DNA of 64,000 nt from NCBI GenBank assembly GCA_041504365.1, contig CP167917.1, forward strand, positions 1,736,001 to 1,800,000. Reading direction: 5' to 3'. Under the pieces are notes generated by a model. That model was not told the DNA's origin, made no database searches, and saw only the letters and a program-made list of their open reading frames with translations. The stretch comes from Dryocola sp. LX212 (GTDB lineage: Bacteria > Pseudomonadota > Gammaproteobacteria > Enterobacterales > Enterobacteriaceae). Below are positions 61,189 to 64,000 of this stretch, in pieces. A program made the position numbers and the translations under genes. Each line of letters begins with the position of its first letter. Positions within the stretch are counted from its first letter, which is position 1.

Positions 61189-62622
61189 ATGTTTAAGAAT
61201 GCATTTGCTAACCTGCAAAAGGTGGGTAAGTCGCTGATGTTGCCAGTATCCGTACTGCCTATCGCAGGTATCCTGCTGGGCGTCGGTTCTGCAAACTTCA
61301 GCTGGCTCCCAGCCGTGGTTTCTCATGTGATGGCGGAAGCGGGCGGTTCAGTTTTCGCCAACATGCCGCTTATCTTCGCAATCGGTGTGGCATTAGGCTT
61401 CACCAATAACGACGGCGTATCTGCGCTGGCGGCCGTAGTCGCTTACGGCATCATGGTGAAAACCATGGCGGTGGTTGCGCCACTAGTTCTGCATATGCCT
61501 GCGGAAGAAATTAACGCCAAGCACCTTGCCGATACCGGCGTGCTGGGCGGCATTATCGCGGGTTCGATTGCCGCGTATATGTTTAACCGCTTCTACCGCA
61601 TCAAGCTGCCTGAGTATCTGGGCTTCTTCGCCGGGAAACGCTTCGTGCCGATCATCTCCGGTCTGGCTGCGATCTTCCTGGGCGTGGTGCTGTCCTTCAT
61701 CTGGCCGCCAATAGGTAACGCGATTCAGACCTTCTCTCAGTGGGCTGCTTACCAGAACCCGGTAGTCGCGTTCGGTATCTACGGCTTCATTGAGCGCTGC
61801 CTGGTACCGTTCGGTCTGCACCACATCTGGAACGTTCCATTCCAGATGCAGATTGGTGAATACACCAACGCAGCAGGTCAGGTCTTCCACGGCGATATTC
61901 CTCGCTATATGGCAGGCGACCCAGCTGCGGGCAAACTGTCCGGTGGCTTCCTGTTTAAAATGTACGGTCTGCCTGCTGCGGCTATCGCAATCTGGCACTC
62001 AGCGAAACCTGAGAACCGTGCAAAAGTTGGCGGCATCATGATCTCCGCAGCGCTGACTGCGTTCCTGACGGGTATTACCGAGCCAATTGAATTCTCCTTC
62101 ATGTTCGTGGCACCAATTCTGTACATCATCCACGCGGTGCTGGCAGGTCTGGCATTCCCGATCTGTATCCTGCTGGGTATGCGTGACGGAACATCCTTCT
62201 CACACGGTCTGATTGACTTCATCGTGCTGAGCGGTAACAGCAGCAAGCTGTGGCTGTTCCCTATCGTTGGTCTGTGCTACGCGGCCGTGTACTACACGAT
62301 CTTCCGCGTGCTGATCAAAGCGCTGGACCTGAAAACCCCAGGTCGTGAAGACGCCACCGCTGAGACGTCCACCACTTCTACAAGTGAAATGGCTCCGGCT
62401 CTGGTTAGTGCCTTCGGCGGCAAAGAAAATATCACTAACCTCGACGCCTGTATTACCCGTCTGCGCGTTAGCGTGGCCGACGTATCTAAAGTCGATCAGG
62501 CTGGCCTGAAGAAACTGGGTGCGGCAGGTGTGGTAGTAGCTGGTTCAGGCGTTCAAGCAATCTTCGGGACTAAGTCCGATAACCTGAAAACTGAAATGGA
62601 TGAGTGGATCCGTAACAGCTAA
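61189..62622 (+). CDS. ptsG: PTS glucose transporter subunit IICB
   Basis: 477 residues as in E. coli. A membrane IIC domain (residues ~1-385, about ten segments) has [12 protein letters not shown], followed by a linker rich in Ser/Thr and a IIB domain with phosphorylation site C421 (DACITRLRV). It takes up and phosphorylates glucose with EIIA-Glc. It stands alone with CRP, Mlc and SgrS-type leader control. The [21 protein letters not shown]-terminus is the membrane-targeting part needed for SgrS action in E. coli. Confidence 0.97.
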   Translation: MFKNAFANLQKVGKSLMLPVSVLPIAGILLGVGSANFSWLPAVVSHVMAEAGGSVFANMPLIFAIGVALGFTNNDGVSALAAVVAYGIMVKTMAVVAPLVLHMPAEEINAKHLADTGVLGGIIAGSIAAYMFNRFYRIKLPEYLGFFAGKRFVPIISGLAAIFLGVVLSFIWPPIGNAIQTFSQWAAYQNPVVAFGIYGFIERCLVPFGLHHIWNVPFQMQIGEYTNAAGQVFHGDIPRYMAGDPAAGKLSGGFLFKMYGLPAAAIAIWHSAKPENRAKVGGIMISAALTAFLTGITEPIEFSFMFVAPILYIIHAVLAGLAFPICILLGMRDGTSFSHGLIDFIVLSGNSSKLWLFPIVGLCYAAVYYTIFRVLIKALDLKTPGREDATAETSTTSTSEMAPALVSAFGGKENITNLDACITRLRVSVADVSKVDQAGLKKLGAAGVVVAGSGVQAIFGTKSDNLKTEMDEWIRNS

Positions 62623-62641
62623 GCAGTGATTTGGGGAGACT

Positions 62642-62668
62642 AAGGGAGGCCTGCGGCCTCCCTTTTTT
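62642..62668 (+). terminator. Intrinsic terminator of ptsG
   Basis: AAGGGAGGC/GCCTCCCTT stem, CTGCG loop, T run; 20 bases after the stop. Confidence 0.93.
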
Positions 62669-62681
62669 ACGTCTATATAGT

Positions 62682-62822
62682 GGTGGATGATGCTGGATCT
62701 CAGTTCCTGTAGGCCGGATAAGCGAGGCGCCATCCGGCAAATAATGGTGGATGACGCTGGCGCTTATCCACCCTACAACGGATACCTATCGTGTAGGCCG
62801 GATAAGCGAAGCGTCATCCGGC
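62682..62822. repeat. REP cluster (BIME-like) between ptsG and fhuE
   Basis: Four units in 141 bases: a partial GGTGGATGATGC unit at 62682, GCCGGATAAGCG..CATCCGGC (62713-62738), GGTGGATGACGC..TATCCACC (62746-62772), and GCCGGATAAGCG..CATCCGGC again (62797-62822). The two palindrome forms alternate. The last lies 10 bases from the fhuE stop. Confidence 0.85.
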
Positions 62823-62832
62823 ATTCCCTCAC

Positions 62833-64000
62833 TCAGAAAGCGTAGTTAGCGGTAACCGAGAAGTTACGAGGCGCGCCGTAAACCAGGCCGCGGCTGTCTA
62901 CGTTGGTGTCGTACTCTTTGTCGAAGAGGTTGTCTACGTTAGCTTGTACGGAGAACGCCTGGGTAACCTGATAGCGGGCGAACAGGTCAACCAGCGCAAA
63001 GCTGCCTTGTTCTGAACGGTAGGTGCCACCCGGCACGGCTACGTCAGCCCAGACGTGGTTTTGCCAGTTAACACCGCCGCCCATGGTCAGCTCGCGCAGC
63101 GCTGGCAGGGTGTAGCTGGTAAACAGTTTTACCGTAGTACGCGGCAGGTTTGGATTCACCGCATCGCCGTTGAAGTCTTCCGCAACATAGCGGGTGGCGC
63201 CGAACGTCATTTGCCATTCGTCCGTCAACGCACCGTTGACTTCAAATTCAACCCCCCGGCTTACGGTGCCATTGGCTTCACGGTAGGCCGTTTCGCCGTT
63301 GCTGCCCGGGATAAGCGCTCCGGTAGACTGCGCCAGATGATCCTGCTCGATGCGGAAGACCGCAAGCGACGTGGTAAAGCGTCCGTTCATCCAGTCGCTC
63401 TTCAGACCTGCTTCGTAGTTATTACCGGTAATGGGGGAAAGATAGTTGCCCTGAATATCCCGCTGGGTCTGCGGGCTGAAGATGGAGGTGTAGCTGGCGT
63501 AGGTAGACCAGTTTTCGTCGATATCATAAATGATGCCCGCATAGGGAGAAGTGTTGTTCTTCTCCAGGTTCTGCGTCAGCGTATCGAGGTTGTATTTGGT
63601 ATAGCGTGCGCCAACGATGACGTGCAGCGGATCGGCCAGAGTGATGCGGGTCGCGATATACGCAGATTTTTGATGGACGGTATCTTCCTGCGCGAGGCTC
63701 AGCGGGTTCCAGTTTGTCTCCGGGAAGTTGGCATCATAATCATAATAGTTGCCAAGCTGATCGGCGCTCACGTTTTCCCAGGAGCTGAAGTAGGTGTTTT
63801 TTTGTTTGGTGTAGCTGGTGCCAATCATCAGCTCGTGCTGCTGGCCAAACAGCTCATAGGATCCGTTGGCGAAGGTATCCAGCGCATCGACCTTACGTTT
63901 ACCGGTGTTATAACCCGTGCCGCCGACGTAGGGATAAGAAGGGCCGTAAGGGCTGACCATCATGCCGCTGTTCTTATCCACCAGGCCGTCGAGGTACATC
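62833..64000 (-). CDS. fhuE: Ferric-coprogen/rhodotorulate receptor FhuE (5' part outside window)
   Basis: The frame is open to the right window edge, so only the C-terminal ~389 residues of a ~730-residue receptor are seen; the Met at 63999 is internal. The visible part is beta-barrel: repeated aromatic strands, VDALDTFANGSYELFGQQHE, SPYAGIIYDIDENWSTYASYT, the TonB-receptor C-terminal box (NVDNLFDKEYDTNV) and terminal Phe. Position after ptsG and similarity to E. coli FhuE support the name. It takes up ferric coprogen, ferrioxamine B and rhodotorulate with TonB. The promoter and any Fur box are outside. Confidence 0.92.
   Translation of the reverse strand, partial: MYLDGLVDKNSGMMVSPYGPSYPYVGGTGYNTGKRKVDALDTFANGSYELFGQQHELMIGTSYTKQKNTYFSSWENVSADQLGNYYDYDANFPETNWNPLSLAQEDTVHQKSAYIATRITLADPLHVIVGARYTKYNLDTLTQNLEKNNTSPYAGIIYDIDENWSTYASYTSIFSPQTQRDIQGNYLSPITGNNYEAGLKSDWMNGRFTTSLAVFRIEQDHLAQSTGALIPGSNGETAYREANGTVSRGVEFEVNGALTDEWQMTFGATRYVAEDFNGDAVNPNLPRTTVKLFTSYTLPALRELTMGGGVNWQNHVWADVAVPGGTYRSEQGSFALVDLFARYQVTQAFSVQANVDNLFDKEYDTNVDSRGLVYGAPRNFSVTANYAF

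Noticed and set aside
62682-62822. Spaced palindromes considered as a CRISPR array
   Set aside because: Units are self-complementary, differ from each other and lack equal spacers; they are REP elements.

Overview
The window is chromosomal DNA from an enteric bacterium of the family Enterobacteriaceae. Gene order from ymdB to fhuE follows the E. coli K-12 chromosome almost gene for gene, and most proteins have the same length as their E. coli counterparts. A complete flg flagellar cluster, an aryl-polyene (APE) biosynthesis cluster and a somewhat longer RNase E fit an Enterobacter/Lelliottia/Leclercia-like genome. The genus cannot be fixed from sequence reading alone.

Layout. (1) 1-4.7 kb: the 3' end of an APE cluster, with a DUF3261 protein, two ketosynthases, a hot-dog dehydratase, a ketoreductase and an AcpT-like phosphopantetheinyl transferase, all overlapping or nearly touching. 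(2) 4.7-8.5 kb: a YbdG-like mechanosensitive channel on the opposite strand and an orphan TonB-dependent siderophore receptor behind a Fur box. With the APE genes, these occupy the place where E. coli carries csg-ymdA. (3) 8.8-16.6 kb: ymdB-clsC, then opgC facing away from opgGH (osmoregulated periplasmic glucans), then yceK. (4) 16.6-28.3 kb: a mostly leftward housekeeping stretch: msyB, mdtG, lpxL, yceJ-yceI, the tiny yceO, solA, bssS, dinI (with LexA box), pyrC, yceB, grxB and mdtH; trhO runs rightward. (5) 28.5-32.9 kb: rimJ-yceH-yceM, murJ (the lipid II flippase), and an unnamed cold-shock-domain protein with an extra C-terminal domain. (6) 33.0-44.6 kb: flgN-flgM-flgA leftward and flgBCDEFGHIJ plus flgKL rightward. 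Sigma-28 promoters lie before flgM and flgK, and three stacked hairpins follow flgL. (7) 44.7-49.5 kb: rne with a long leader, divergent from rluC. (8) 49.6-60.9 kb: yceF (maf), then yceD-rpmF-plsX-fabH-fabD-fabG-acpP-fabF-pabC-mltG-tmk-holB-tatD, which links the ribosome, fatty-acid synthesis and replication. (9) 61-64 kb: ptsG with CRP, Mlc and SgrS-type control, a block of REP palindromes, and the C-terminal half of fhuE, cut by the window end.

Several themes connect the genes. Fatty-acid-type chemistry appears twice: the core fab operon, and the APE cluster with its own ketosynthase, reductase and dehydratase plus a carrier-protein activator. Envelope building is covered by lpxL, murJ, opgGH, clsC and mltG. 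Ferric-siderophore uptake appears at both ends. REP-type palindromes of two related forms sit in many of the 3' intergenic gaps. No tRNA, rRNA, CRISPR array, prophage or insertion sequence was seen.
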